DNA of 64,000 bases from the NCBI GenBank assembly GCA_016617855.1, contig JAECUM010003716.1, positions 1 through 64,000 on the forward strand, read 5' to 3'. This document shows positions 9,018 through 22,600 of this stretch, piece after piece. Numbering within the stretch: position 1 is the first letter of the stretch; each line of letters begins with the position of its first letter. Below the pieces are notes generated by a model, which made no database searches, had not been told where the DNA came from, and worked only from the letters and a program-made list of their open reading frames with translations. A program made the position numbers and the translations under genes. The stretch comes from Megalonaias nervosa (taxonomy: Eukaryota; Mollusca; Bivalvia; Unionida; Unionidae).

Positions 9018-12000
9018 GCTGCAATATGAAGCTCTTACCAGTTAATTTTATTGTTTGTTTTTATTTTTCAAGTTGTCTTAATGTGTGCGCGCGTGAATTA
9101 AAAGCTTGTCATTACTAGTCAATATCGTCGATCATATTTGCTCCATTATTCCATACAAATAAGAAAGGAAATAATTTTGTAATGTGTCGAATTTTGAAGA
9201 ATTAATGGATCCTAAAGTTGAATAAATTGTGCATTAAACTATTATCATAGTCAAGCCAGAGAAATGTCTTTGAGAAAGTTCACTTTGATATTTCCCTTGT
9301 TTCATCTGTGAAACATAAAAGGGCCTACGTTTAAGCTTCAGTGGAATTGACCCAGTCATTGTAACGGTATATTGGCGGAGAGTACATTAGAATTACCGAC
9401 CGTATCTGTTGTAAAGGACCTTATGTCAAATAATTGATCTTCAAAGTAAAGCTAATTGCATCATATCCTAGGCTGTCAAAATCTGATGAAAGACATGATT
9501 ATTCTGGGGAAAATTTAGGAACAGTTCCTTTCTATTGGTCAGTTAAAATTAAGGCATACACTTTGGAAGTAATCTGAATTTAAGGTAGCGACTTGGCTCA
9601 GAATTCTTTAGTCCAATTTTGCTTGCGAGAAGTCGAATTTGAGACTCCGGTGGAAACCTGAGAATAGAGTTTCCCTCGTTAAGAAGTAAAGAAGCCAGAT
9701 AGCTGTCTTGAAAGGAAAAGACAGGCTATAGTGCTAGCACGCACGGTTTATGTGGAAAAGAAACAGCAGTAATGTACGCAGTTTTAATTTCCATGTAATT
9801 TTATATTTTGTTGTTTGGTTTTATGCAAATGTGTAGTATTTCATAGGACTCTGTTGATATGTTAGTATTATGCAATTTATTTCTTTAATTTAACAGTTAT
9901 TAGGTCATTGATAGAATTGACGGATTTGTGATGTAATCCATATATTCAGTGTGTAGAATTTCTTATGGTTATATGAATGAATTTCCTTTGTCTGTAGGAT
10001 GATACATTTTATCGTGAGTTAATGATAATTGCATATTTATATATGATTTTCTAATGCTCAAATGATCTTGCAGGTTATTGGTTACTGTAAGCTAGAATTT
10101 AGTGAATCTTATGCAATAGTAATCGAGTATTTATCTTATTGAGTGGAACTGACTAGCTAGGTGTAATAAGTCGTATAGTAACGTATGCTGATATATACAG
10201 CAACGCTGTTTGTAAACACCGCGCGTGTTAATTTCTAGTCATCGCTGGTGGAGCGAGGCGATGAACTGTTTAATTAAGGTCAGACTTGGTATATTGCAAT
10301 GGTCATTTGTAACTATAGATAACGATTGTACCTTACCTCAAACACGGTATATTTGTAAGGACCTTTAATCGTTAAGGTCACATTATGTCAGAATTTATGC
10401 AGTGTGGATAGCTATTTACGTTTCTGAATAACGGAAGTGAGAGATTTTATATATACGGATAGGTGGTGAAACATACAGCTTTAGTCGCAATCTTGTCATT
10501 TAAGGGAACAGCTTTCTATATCCTCCCCGAGAAACCCGACGAGGACAGTCCAAGAGGGAAGTCCGCAAATAGAGAGTTCAGAATAGAAGGGTCAAGAGGA
10601 AGAACCAAGCATACACGTTAGACGTGGAATACACAGAGTCAAGAGAGAACGATGCCAGGTGATGCAAGTCGGGCATGGTCATTGTACTCTTTTCACCACT
10701 CGTTACTATGATGAACGAAAACGTAAATTGAACACTGCTATTAAGTTCCATTAATGTAAATCTGTTGGATTGAAATTGCAATTTTTAGTTTATGTATTAA
10801 TTGATTAAAATCTATTTTATTTTTATTGTTTAAGGGGGCTCGTATTTGTTATTTCTTCTCAATAGTCTCGCTCAGTTCTCTGTCAATATTTTATCTATCA
10901 ACTCACACTAGGCAATAACATCGAGGGAGGTCATCCTCTAGATAACGATCGCCAAATCAATTAAAGAGGGGCGCGCACCACACGACACACACCCCTTTCC
11001 AAATTTTATGTTGAATTTGTGACCCTCCCCCCCCCCATCTCCGCACGGTACAAAAAATTGATAAACATATACTCATTTTGAAAATAAAATGATTGAAACT
11101 AACCTTGCATTATCATTTATTCTTTCTTTTTTCATCATGCGAAATTTATTAAAGAAAAAAATATATCCACGAACTCTATATGTAGCGGATGCCGGCTTGC
11201 GTATGCATCTTTACTCTAGTGTGTATCGCTTATGTCAAATAAAAGATCGCAAACGAGACGAAAATATCATCCGATTCCTTGAAGGCACCTGACATTCACG
11301 CATGATAAGTTACAAGGTGCAAACTGACCAAGATTGTATTGTATCCAGGTTAACTATACAATTGTATCTCGCAAATAAAAATCATTATTTTAAAATACAT
11401 TCACTGTGAGTGCAAATGATAATCTTTTCGCTAGCATGGATTACAAAAGTATTATTAAAGCAAATTATTGTTGTGTATACTGTTTTCCATGCAAACATCA
11501 ATTATGATTACATCTGGTAAACAAATAGAAGCCCGGGTGATGGATAAACACAGCTAGCAATAAACTCCTTGCTTAAACTTACCGACAGGATATCAAATAC
11601 AAAGGTTATTTTATTACAAAGCAAAGTAACCCCGGAAACTGACTTTGGTATCTTTTAAGGGTGCCGATTTTTTTTTTTATGAAGTCGGCCGACATAAGGA
11701 AGCCAAGTTTGGTTCCTTGTATTTTTTTTAAGTATGCCGATTTCTTTTTTCTTATAAAGTCAGCCGACATAGGGAAGCCAACATTGATTCCTTTTTACCT
11801 GTATTAACGGGATTTTTCAAAATAAATTGAAACAATGGAACAGTTTCGAAAGCGACAGAATCTAGTGCGTCGTGCACGCATATCGATATAAGGCTGAACA
11901 GTAAACTAGGTTTCAGTAGTTTCATCTAAATGTTCCCTATCCATAGTTTATAGTGTTTTATTTTTCGACAACAAGAAGCATGTACTTCGTCTTGTGGGGA

Positions 12001-12500
12001 TAAATGTACGTCCTCTATAGGCGGAAAATCGTGGCTTAGGGGAAGTAACAGCGTTGTATACTTCTATTTCGAGAAATTGAGCTATTAATTCTTCTTTACA
12101 CTTGATATTTATTTATTTTTTTTATTTTTATTTTTTATTTTTTTGTTTGTTTGTTTGTTCTTTTTGTGCGAGTATAACTACTTTTAATCATTTAATGCAA
12201 ATCTGATGTTTAAAAAAAATGTTGGAGTATGGCCGGTGCCTTTAAAGAAGATACCAACACACCACTAAGTCGCCGAAAAAAAGATGTCAACAGTTAGTTA
12301 TGATTAAAGTCACCTTTATTAAGTTAACGAATGCAAGCTAATTTAAATGAAAAGAAATCAGACTTATCACACACTGTAAAATTGTAAAAAAGAAAACAGC
12401 CGAAAATTGTCACTTATACCAATTTGTATCCCAAGCATAAAGGCGTTTGGTATTCTTGTGTGCGAATTTTAGATTAATTTATATTAAATACAGTCTATAT
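9018..12500. other. Gene-poor host DNA
   Basis: No supported gene. It contains a tandem duplication at 11655-11795 and a region around 10450-10842 vaguely like a solo LTR (see rejected items). Open frames here are short and lack any recognisable protein. Confidence 0.5.
11655..11795. repeat. Tandem duplication
   Basis: Two copies of about 80 bp, each with TGCCGATTTCTTTTT-like sequence, a GTC-GCCGACATA-GGAAGCCAA block and a TTCCTT end. Confidence 0.7.
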
Positions 12501-12653
12501 CAGTTTTTCCCAAAGTGGGCGGTACCGCCCCCTTGGGGGCGGTGGGGTTACCGAGGGGGCGCTAATGTTGAATAATGCTTGTTACGGGGTACGGCAGGGG
12601 GGCGCTGAGGATAACCAAGGGGGCTGTGACCCGAAAAAGTTTGGGAACCACTG
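12501..12653. mobile_element. hAT-type MITE with 8-bp target-site duplication
   Basis: A 153-bp element. Its left end is CAGTTTTTCCCAAAGTGGG and its right end, read inward, CAGTGGTTCCCAAACTTTTT, the typical terminal motif of many hAT MITEs. It is flanked by GTCTATAT (12493-12500) and GTCTGTAT (12654-12661), an 8-bp duplication with one mismatch as expected for hAT insertion. The interior is GC-rich and non-coding. Confidence 0.88.
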
Positions 12654-12889
12654 GTCTGTATTGTCAGGTTTCGATCAGATATTACTTGGCATAATGCAAA
12701 TTGAATAGTGTTAATTGTGACAATGGTGTTTTAATCATAGTGTAAAATGTCACAGACATATTAGTCCTCAACAACATGCTTTGTCGTTAACATTTTCTTT
12801 CATATGCATGTTGAACAGCATAATAACATACCATTTAAACTGAAACTAGATCTTCTATATTATTCGTATTTACAGGATGGCATCGTAGG

Positions 12890-13137
12890 AAGGTCGACAA
12901 GAGCTGCAACTGAATGTCCCGCTTCCGCTCCTGTTGCGAGAGACCAAGCTCGTGACACTTGCAGATGCAGCTGGTGGCGATGGCTATTCTCCGACACTGC
13001 AGACGGGTGATGTACGCCACATGGACTCGAAAATCATGGGTGAGTGGGACTCGTACGATGAGTACGAGATCGCCAGAGAGGACTTTCTAAAGGCTGTTTG
13101 GAAGTGTTTAACAGCCGGGAATTTAAGTGTATATTAA
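12890..13137 (+). CDS. Candidate terminal exon of an unidentified host gene
   Basis: After a possible acceptor (CATCGTAG, 12880s) one frame runs open for about 80 codons to a TAA at 13135-13137. It contains ADAAGGDGY and EWDSYDEYEIARED and is unlike low-complexity noise. A poly-A signal AATAAA follows at 13204-13209. No upstream exon and no known domain is recognised. A GTGAGT within the frame near 13038 is an alternative donor. Weakly supported. Confidence 0.25.
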
Positions 13138-13209
13138 GGGTATAAATTTGTGTAAATCGCTTATTTATGATGCTTTATGCCCTATAGTAAGAAACTGATT
13201 ACCAATAAA

Positions 13210-14453
13210 AGTAAAAAGTATGATTTTTTTCCTTTTCTTTATTAAAATAGTTTCCTTCGAAGTGGGCTTCGAAGTTACTTTGATTAATAAACAGTACTCG
13301 CATGGATCCTTAACGAGGTGTGAATGACACAAGGCACTTGTAATGGTGCAAACTTTTGTAGGTATTTTCGCAGTACATTCTATCGTGATCCGCGTGACAC
13401 GTAACCATTGACATATCGGCTAAGCTTGCCATAAATTAGTAACTTGCGAACGGTAGCCTCTCTTGTCTGGGAGCATGATTGGATTTTACTTAGGTGCCGC
13501 TAGGATAACGGTCCGACAAATATGTTAACGTCGGGTTAAGTGGAGGAAATGACATGGTAGAGACAAGACAGAGACAAAATTTGGAAAAATCTTGGGCCAT
13601 TTGAAATAGGTGTCATGAAATGATATTTTCCAGAATATTTATTAATTAAGGCGGACTAAAAAGAATTATTCTGACTTCGATGGGAGTGTTAAAATTTTCG
13701 CGGTTAGAGAAAGTTAATCCTGATTGGCTAAGATAAACGGGGTGGGGGGTTCACAGACGAAATTCAAGGTTTTAAGTAATTTCATTGCGAAATTCGGCAG
13801 TCCAAGTTTTTCTGTGGAAGGGTAAGCTGGTTCCGAGATAAGTAACGTACTTTTCTCGTTAAATTGTCAATCTTAATGGTTACGTGCGACACTGACCGCG
13901 ACAGAATGCATTGCGAGAATATGGACAAAATTTTGTACTATTACACTATTAAATACTTTTGTTTCTTACTCCTTACTTGTATAATGTAGCTGGTGTATCT
14001 TTTTAAGAGAGTTATATTGATTTGTTAAAAAGAATGATAATCCCTATGGTACTAGAACTGCATCGTATTTTTCTTCTTTTAATCAAATATCATAAACGAA
14101 CTTACTTGTTTTGTTTTTTTTTAACAATTAGCATTTTTGATGTTTAGCTCCAGTTTAAATCCTCCAAATATGCATATAGCGACACATGCTTCTATTTCGT
14201 TATATTTGACTGATCTTGTTTATAGAGCACACAGGTCATTGACCGTGTTGCACTAGTATGATCCACACATAAACAAAATGAATTAAGCTGTGTTTGAATT
14301 GTCCTTCGTGTCGAAATGTCAGGGCCGAATTGTCTTTGGAGTCGAAATATCTTAAAGTTGAAATGTCCGAGAGCCGTCTGGTATCGTGTAAGGAGCATCA
14401 TGAGAGGTCAGGTTACCAGGCTACGCAGGCACGATGCTAGAGATGCCTGTTTT

Positions 14454-14484
<31 letters not shown>

Positions 14485-15089
14485 GTTTTCTTAATATAAA
14501 AATGTGCAAAACCTTTTTTCATAGAATGTAAATATTTAATACCAACTATTCAAATTTTTATATTAAAAATATTTAAGTGGTGAAATCGTATAATGCAAGA
14601 TATTTAACATCAAATACTTCATTAAAATCTGAACTATTAGATTTCTTTACAATATAAATTATTTTATATTTCTTTATATCAATATTTAAATTTATTTTAT
14701 GGTATTAAATATTCCATTGTATTATATACTTAAGTGTGAAATATATAGACTTATTGGCGAAATAAATTTCATATTTTTCATTTCGATATTTTCACATGTG
14801 AAAAATGTATTCTTTTATTTTCACACGTGAAAATGTAAGATTTCCCATCATACCATGCAACGCTTGATTGTGTTGTGCCTACAACAGTTGTACCTGCAGG
14901 AACAAATACGAGTACTTTGTGAGCTATAACAATTAAATAGAAACTACCATATATTTCAGGCATGGAAATTAATCTTTCATAAATAAAACTGACAAGACTC
15001 CATTCGCATCTCTCTTATTTCCCCTTTCTTGACAATAATGATAAACCCGCTGTGGTGCATTGCTGACTCAGCCTTGCTTTGTTTTCAGG
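13210..15089. other. Non-coding stretch
   Basis: AT-rich DNA with a short (TTG)n run near 14455-14485. No gene is supported. Confidence 0.5.
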
Positions 15090-15328
15090 CAGTGGTGTTA
15101 TTAGGGGGTGCGGACCGCACCGGGTGACACCATCAGAGGGGGTGACACCAAAATGACTGTAGAAAACTTTTGAATTTTTGTACAGGAAGGGGGTCCATAG
15201 GGGTGACACCATGAGTTACCGCACATGACTGTCTATAAAATTTTTGAATTTTTGTGCAGGAAGGAGGTTTATGGGGGTGACACCATGAGTTACCGCACTG
15301 GGTGACACCAACCCTAGTGACGCCACTG
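15090..15328. mobile_element. hAT-type MITE with internal tandem repeats and 8-bp TSD
   Basis: Its left end CAGTGGTGTTATTAGGGG matches the right end read inward, CAGTGGCGTCACTAGGG. Flanks TTTTCAGG (15082-15089) and TTTTCAGC (15329-15336) are a near-perfect 8-bp duplication. The interior is a tandem array of about 85-bp units carrying GGTGACACCA and TTTTTGAATTTTTGT. Confidence 0.88.
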
Positions 15329-15336
15329 TTTTCAGC

Positions 15337-17642
15337 TAGGGTCAAATAGTTTACAAAATGCCAAAAATATAATGTAGTGCGACAGATTTGGTCAACCTAA
15401 TCCCACCGTTTTCTTAAGTCACGCATATAATCAGCATTTGAAAGTGAGGTGAATTTTCGAAAAGGGTATGGTGGTGTGCGTGTTGTACCCAAGAGTGAGG
15501 TCTTCTACACTTCGATTCTGGAGCAAGTTTGATATAATAAAAAGAAAATTTTCATTTCCAACGTTAATACCGGATATATTTCAGCTTGTGGTACCAAAAA
15601 CGATATATTTTAATTCGTGGCTTCGCCGCTTGTTGAAATGTACCTTTTATTTGCTGGGGTGGGGGTGGGGGGTGGAATCACATGGTGAAATGCATCCGGT
15701 ATTAACGTAGGAAAAGAAACTGCCTTCTATTTAAGAAAACTTATAACCAAACGAATAAATGACGCCGTACACAACTTGGGCAATAACATTTTCATAACCA
15801 TGTTCTATTTTGTAATTTGCCAACCACTGACATTTTCATTCAAACTCGAAGGCCACTTCAAAAAAATTTTTATTTTTACATACAAAGAAACTTGTGAATT
15901 TTCAAGGCAGATAGTAATAGTGTGAGGCCTGTCTAAATGCACCGTTATGCAGCCACAAATCTATTTTCACTGTGTTTTCTGTTCATTGTCGTTTTGGACT
16001 AGTACGGTCTCGGCCTGTTGTAAGTTTCAAGATATCGATCCATGTCAGTCACTCCTCACTGCTAAGGCTGCTACTGTGAATGCTGCAAATATATGCCTGT
16101 GATGCGGGATGTACTAGATAGACCCAATCAATATATTTTGGACTATAAACCAGTGTCATCCAGTCCTTTCCATGTATCAAATCAATATTAACATAATTAA
16201 ATAAATAGATAAGTGAAAATACATCGGTTGAAAAGGAAATGAGAATGAAGCCGATGTCTTGTTTACCGTTTTATTAATTACCGCAGCTAATTACTGTGAA
16301 AAGAAGGCATGGTCGGTAAAATTATTTAAAAAGAAATAAAAGAATAAAAACATTTTGCTGCTACCACCGTATTTTCCCCTCTTTGTCCAAAATGTAAAAT
16401 TCAGTAATTATACCAGATACAAAAATGACAATAACAGCAACAATGGCAACAACAAATTGACCAGGCCAAGCGATATCCGTACTACACACCGCCCGGCCAG
16501 TTTTATTTGTCCTGGCGTTTCAGTCTGTAAAATATCAGTCTCCAGTTAAAAACCACAAACAGATGCATTGGACACGCACGTTCACACACAGAGACACGCA
16601 GTGGCGATTAGGTAAATAATTATATTTAGCCCACGTGAAACCATTGATTCTGGTTAGTGTGGATGGATATAATGAGGGTCAGTGGGGGGGGGGGGAAGAC
16701 GCAGAGTACTCGGTCAAAAGTGAATAGCCACTTAAACTGATGTCATTCGAGAAAAATTACTTAACCGTCTGAGATATAGTCAACAGTCGTCTACTAATAT
16801 TGCATGCATCCATTCTAGTGCAGGCTTTATAATACGTAATGCAATAAAGTATTGACTTGACATAGTTTCCTCTGTTTTTATGTACGAGCATATAGTGTTA
16901 TCCATGCCCGTCCGTCGACCCGTCACGTCCTTTCCGTAGTGATTTTCCTTTTGTCGCAATAACTTTTGAAGGACTTTATCGATTGTTACAACATTTGAAA
17001 ACAAGACTGTACATTAAGGAGATGGTGTTCATGTTTGATTTTGACCATTTTCCGACAACATTTGATGGAGTTGTGACATGTTTACCTAACAATTTTACCA
17101 ATGACTTTCATGATATTGATGGAGGCGTCCGTTTTGTTTGGACACATTTCAAGTTATCATTTGGCTCTTTCTGTACAAAAGTGTGAACGCAAATCAAAAG
17201 TGAATTTCAAGATGGGTGAATAATTATTTATCAACTATGAGGTTCTTGGTTCGATTCCTGCTGGGTATCCGTGGTAGGAATTGTAGTCTCATAGTTATGG
17301 TAATCTTCTTTGCCGGATTTAGCTTTGATAATCTTCAGCATTAATATTTTCTTCACAACGATCTGTTGAAATATTTTTTACTAAAGTTGTAATTCCTTTG
17401 AAAATTTACACTCCAAAACTTATAACCCTGGCACCCTCCTCAAACCTTAGTTTTACACACTCGAACCTTAGTCGACATGTTCGACATCTTAATTCATATA
17501 TTTGCATTTCCATTTCTGAGTAAAAGATTTATCTTCTTCAGACAGTGCTGCTGCTGTCGCTTTTCTTTAAACTCTTTTTTTGTTAACTGCAACTTCATTT
17601 AGAAGTAGTTTTGAGACATTTTTTAAAATACCTTTACATTAC
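15337..17642. other. Non-coding stretch
   Basis: No gene is supported. It contains a G-run near 16686 and an isolated B-box-like GGTTCGATTCC near 17250 without an A box. Confidence 0.5.
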
Positions 17643-17726
17643 CATCTTCTCTAGCCAAGGTTCCTATAAATTACCCTATCTACATGCAGATAGGGTAACT
17701 TATCGGAACCTTGGCTAGCGCAGATG
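17643..17726. repeat. Near-perfect 84-bp palindrome sharing TIR of the 6741-7249 element
   Basis: The arms CATCTTCTCTAGCCAAGGTT and, from the other side, CATCTGCGCTAGCCAAGGTT continue to a short central turn (TACATGCAG). The motif matches the TIR of the element at 6741-7249, so this is a minimal foldback member of that family. Confidence 0.8.
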
Positions 17727-18311
17727 TTACATTACGATGCACTTGAAAACTGCAACTTCTTTGCTGACATACTAAGGCTAAATATGAGCATACGAAGTCG
17801 GAGATAACACAAAATAAAATAAAAAATTTTGCGCATCATAAATATGAGCACAAAGCTACTTTTTATTGAATGCAGTGTTTTCAGAGACGACATAACTATT
17901 TCACGAATACAATATTTCATGTATTTGTTTACAAGGTTGAAATATATTAAAGTATGGTTAAAGCTATCTCTATTACAAATAGCAATTAAAACAATAAAAA
18001 TATTGACTTTTTTAATATCAAACACAAACAAGATGCTCTCCAATATTTCAGAAAAGATGCAGATCCTCGGATTATTTTCAATGTTGCTATCGTAATGTAG
18101 TACACATCAGCCCTGAAAGATATACTGTTAATACAGACTACAGTAAAACATGAAGAAAATATAAAGTATATATTGGATGCTAGAGTTACAGTACAATCTG
18201 AATATCTCGTGAACTAACATAGTCAAATCTACAACGATTTAGCGAAAGAAGAACTATAATTTTTGGAGAACAAAGATTTAATGCAATACACAGTGGCTCA
18301 GTATACAACAT
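17727..18311. other. Non-coding stretch before element 1
   Basis: AT-rich DNA with two opposed ORFs of about 90-100 codons and no recognisable protein. It looks like ordinary flanking DNA. Confidence 0.4.
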
Positions 18312-18552
18312 AGTAGCAGACTAAGAGGCAGATCCTAGACCAAAAGCGGATTCTGGACCAGAACTCCAAACGGATTAACTTTTTTGGTGATAAAATATTT
18401 GTGTGCCTTATGAATTAGGTATTTTTGTTTTAAGGTTATATTTCTGATTCAGGACCTGTTAATATATTATTGTTATTTTTAAAGTTTAAGTCTACAATAA
18501 AAATATACTATACTTTAAAAATATACTATACAAAATATCAAAAATAACCATT
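18312..18552. repeat. Element 1 left terminal inverted repeat
   Basis: 241 bp matching the reverse complement of 35840-36131. It starts AGTAGCAGACTAAGAGG and ends at AAAATAACCATT. The right repeat is longer because it carries about 50 extra bp, including a partial duplicate of GACCAGARCTCCAA. Confidence 0.9.
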
Positions 18553-18699
18553 CCATTGAGACCCCTTCATTGCCTGTGGTTCCTTCGAGGGTCCTTTGCA
18601 TGATGATGTCTTTCTTGTGACTGTTTCTTTAAGGGGTACCCTTCAAATGAGGTAGAGAGCTCACACATGCTACTGGTTATTTTAGGAGGCTCCTTGCAT

Positions 18700-18993
18700 A
18701 GACACATCCCCCAGCGAATCACTAAACGAAACGAAACTTTAGAGATTCAGAGGATTGTCTAGGCATTGCGGTTTCATATAACCCCCCACCAAATTAAACC
18801 CCGGGGTAAGTGCAAAACGCACCACGTTGTTCAACGTGATGAGAGATTATATGAAACCTTGGGGCGGAGGTTCCCCCATCTTTTAAAAAGTTTTGGTAGC
18901 CCAGGACCATACCCACCGACATATGCCAGTGATGGGAATCGAACCACAGACCTTCAATACGAGAATCCAACATTCCTGCACTGAGCTATGAAA
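18700..18993 (-). mobile_element. tRNA-derived SINE
   Basis: On the minus strand a tRNA-like head shows an A box (TAGCTCAGTGCAGGAATG, + coordinates 18971-18988) and a B box (GGTTCGATTCC, 18935-18945) about 30 bp apart. A non-coding body runs to roughly 18700. It lies inside element 1 between the TIR and the PolB end. The 3' end is uncertain. Confidence 0.65.
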
Positions 18994-18999
18994 TTCGGT

Positions 19000-19694
19000 T
19001 ACATGTATATATTCGAGAAATTACTATATACTTACCAGTTACCTGATTGCGAATAGCGTTCCATTTTTTTGATTCTGAAAAACGTTAATATAAAATTAAA
19101 TCTGAAATATATTGTACAGAAAAACGACAGCGGCTGTGTATTTACACAGAAAAACGTCAGCGGCTGTGTATTTATACGGAAAAAAAAACAACAAAAGCCC
19201 TAAGCCACTCGTTATCGTGGACTCTTTACTGGTTTTCATGGTCAGTATCATCCTTCACGTGTAATACAGCGCTGTGTACATTATATGCAGGTCTGAAAAA
19301 TCAATAGGTGGGCTTTTACCAAGCCTGTAAAGATTCAGGGAATTCTGTTTTAGTACGGCTTTAGAAACAGACAGACAGACTAATACGCCTGGAAATCACT
19401 TAACAGACAAAACGAACTCACTAATAAACCTGGAAATCACTTAACAGATTCTACAGCAGCGCTTTATTAGAGACAGTCTAAAAATATACAGTACATTCGT
19501 ACTAATCTATGTTCGACAATCCAGATACGATTTTTAAACAAGCTGGAACGGTATTATCTCCCTTGTGAAGGAACACGGACAAATCATATTTTTCAAACAT
19601 CTGATGGCTCGCACTGACATTAGAACTGAAAAAGACCAAGAAAAAAAAAATAATTGGCTGACTGATGTATTTGAACATTCGATTAAAAAACTGC
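19000..19694. other. Element 1 non-coding end region
   Basis: No gene is recognised between the SINE and PolB. It contains two short tandem duplications, near 19115-19180 (CAGCGGCTGTGTATTTA) and 19382-19450 (GGAAATCACTTAACAGA). In element 2 this position holds an accessory gene (37249-37640) that I cannot find here. Confidence 0.5.
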
Positions 19695-22600
19695 CTAGAA
19701 AATGCTTGTATTTTCCAGAGAAACATAATGACCAAGTGCTAGAGTATTAATTCCGTCTTTACAATATCTTTTATCGTCGAAATTGCTAAGTCCACGTTTA
19801 ATAATCGTATCTATCTCGAGTTTGTGAAGATTGGTTCTGATTACATTTGTCTTAATAAAACTGACATTATTGTTTAGTGCGGTTTTAAAATCATCAAATT
19901 TCATACATTTCTTTACATAACCACGAGGAATACCTTTCGCTTTCTTTGTCAGGTTATTATCGTCGAGAATTACGGCGTACATTTTGCTTCGAAGTCCAAC
20001 AAACTCTTTCACAGGCACAAACATAAATTCGTCCTTAAATTTACCGATAACTTTTTTATTCGTATTATCATTAAATCCACTACTAGTCGGATAATCTGAT
20101 AAATAAATTTTCATTGTTTTAAATATCTTCATAGACATCTTCACATTTTATATTATAAACTAGCGAGTCTGTATCAGTAAATAGCAACTCTGAATCAGGC
20201 CACTGCTTCTTAGTGAAAATCATACATTAGCCACTTTGATATATCAAGTACAGCTGCACCAACATATATTGGTTTATTTAACTTTAAATTTGTCTTTCGT
20301 CGTTGTATTGTAACAAGATTTTCATTAAATATTTTCATGCTGACAAAACCATCATCGTTAACTAATTTATTTCTGCGATTTATATCATTTACAATTTCAA
20401 TAATTGCTCGTTTTCTAATGTTCTCCATTGTCTTTCCAAAAACTGAGTTATTCATTAACTTAAAAAAGTTTTTGTCAAAGTCGGTCTTAGCCACAGCACG
20501 ACGTTTGGTATTTAAGTCAATATAATTTGACATCCACCTAGACGGATTAAATTTTAGCACACGATAGACTTTTTTCAGAATTAGTCCAGCATCTACTGCT
20601 TGTTTAAAATTTTTATAATGTATCACGTAATTTCTTTTATTTAACAAATTTGGAACTAACTTATTAAGGATCGAATTTTTTGCTGTTGCCATAGCTCGTT
20701 GTTCAGGTGATAGCAAACTGTAATCTATCATCATAGACTGTGCACAAAATGGGTAGTCGTTGTGTAGATCATGCAACGAATTAGGGTAATCTAGATCGAC
20801 TTCAACAAAATAACTGACATTTTCTGGTAAATCCTTTTCAGTTTCTTTAAGAAATTGATCTGGAGATATCCAATAAAATCCACCGCAGGGCACTGGCTCT
20901 GACATGGCCCAACCATACAAATTCACACAATCTAGATAAATAATATGATTAGATGGGAGATTTTTATCATAATTTTTTAGATATTTATTATTAGCTACTG
21001 CATATTTTTTTGTTATAACGCTAATTCCGCCTCTGATACCTTTTTCCATAAAATTAAACATATCGACATCTGTTAAGAGATCTAATTCAATCTTAGTTGT
21101 TTTTAGTAGAGCGTCCCACGACAGCCAGGGAGCAGAATAATACCAACAAGGATCTAGTCCATAATTGCTGTAGCTTACTCGACGAAAACTTTCAAAAACA
21201 TCTGCTAGTAGTAATACATCTGTTTTCAAATATATATCGTGATAATCACCAAATGTTTTACAACTAAATTTATTCCAAATATCTTGTGCATATTTGTATT
21301 TGTCGTCTGAGACATCTTCATTTTTGAGCTGCGAGTAAAATTTATCTTTGCCGGGCAGAGAAGTTTCATCAAATCTACTCCAGTCATCGAGATACTCATA
21401 TGGAAATATACCTTTTTTTGTCAGATCGATATAGTTTTCACCAAAGCAACTTCGCAGATTATTAAAAGTGCTACCGGCGGTTACAGCGCTGTTTACAAGT
21501 TTATTTAATGATGCTGCCATAAATTGCAGGCTGTCAATAAAACGTAATTTTCCGAGAGTAACTGACATATACTTTTCAAAATTATTTGGAATGCATTTTA
21601 TCTTATTATTTAGTTTTAGTTTAGATTTAATTTCCTCGTTGCCAAAAGCTTCTACAATAATATGACTATCATAGCCACGAAAGTTATGTAAAACGACAGG
21701 TATAAACTTTGGTGCATGAAATTTTAAATTACAATTATTATGAGCTGCCCCACGATACTGGCCAGTTAGATGACAGTGATCGCGCACTTTATCTTGGACT
21801 CCGTTTGAGTCTACCAATAACTTCTCGCAAATATGACAATCAACTGCTTCATCAAATTCAAGTTGTTGCTTAGATGTTATTTTCATTGGAGCTGTCTTAA
21901 ATAATTTGTTAGAAATTTTATTAACATCATCTATAAGATTTTTTAGTAACCATACCGCCGGACTTTCAGATTCATTATCTTTACATCTATATAACTTAAC
22001 CGGACATGAAAACTTATCGTCGACGCAACAAACTACTTTATAAGCTACTCCGCAAGGAACATGTTGCTGTATTTTTCATGTACTTGATTTATTAGGATCA
22101 TTTTCTGCGCCAGCTACTGGAACGAGTAAACACTCGAAATCCGCATAAATAACGAAAGGTATATTTAGCTTATGATGTAATTTTTAAATTTTAAGACTTT
22201 TTCTTTTTCGATTGGTATAGTTATTCTTTGAACGTTGACACAGTATTTGAGATGTTCCTGTAGTTTCTCATTCTTAGAAAAACCCTGTAAACATCTGTAA
22301 CAGAAATATTTCTTCTTTCTATTTTTATTATACTGTCCGTCAACTATTCCGTTAAAGTTTTTTATCCAAACGTAATGTCCTCGATAAAATAATAAATTTA
22401 TTGTCTTTTGTGTAGCAGTCTCTAAAATATATCTTGGGTAAACATTTTCTCGCTCATCTAGTCCGAAAACATTTACTGAAATATTGTTTTGTTTTTCAAA
22501 CTTTGGTATCTGATTTTCTGACACTGGAAAAGTTATCCCGTTAAAATCTAGTTCGTCTTTATATAGCAAATACTTTTCAATTCGGTCACTGTGGTCACTT

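Noticed and set aside
10448..10842. Possible solo LTR: TATATATA near 10448 and a GGGGGCTCG sequence at 10834-10842 that resembles a primer-binding-site start
   Set aside because: No paired LTR, no TG...CA boundaries and no gag/pol remnants nearby. The match is too short to support.
17221..17262. B-box-like GGTTCGATTCC suggesting a tRNA gene or SINE
   Set aside because: No A box at the right distance and no cloverleaf.
18921..18993. Functional tRNA gene
   Set aside because: A and B boxes are present, but the arms do not form a proper acceptor stem and a SINE-like body follows, so it was annotated as a SINE.
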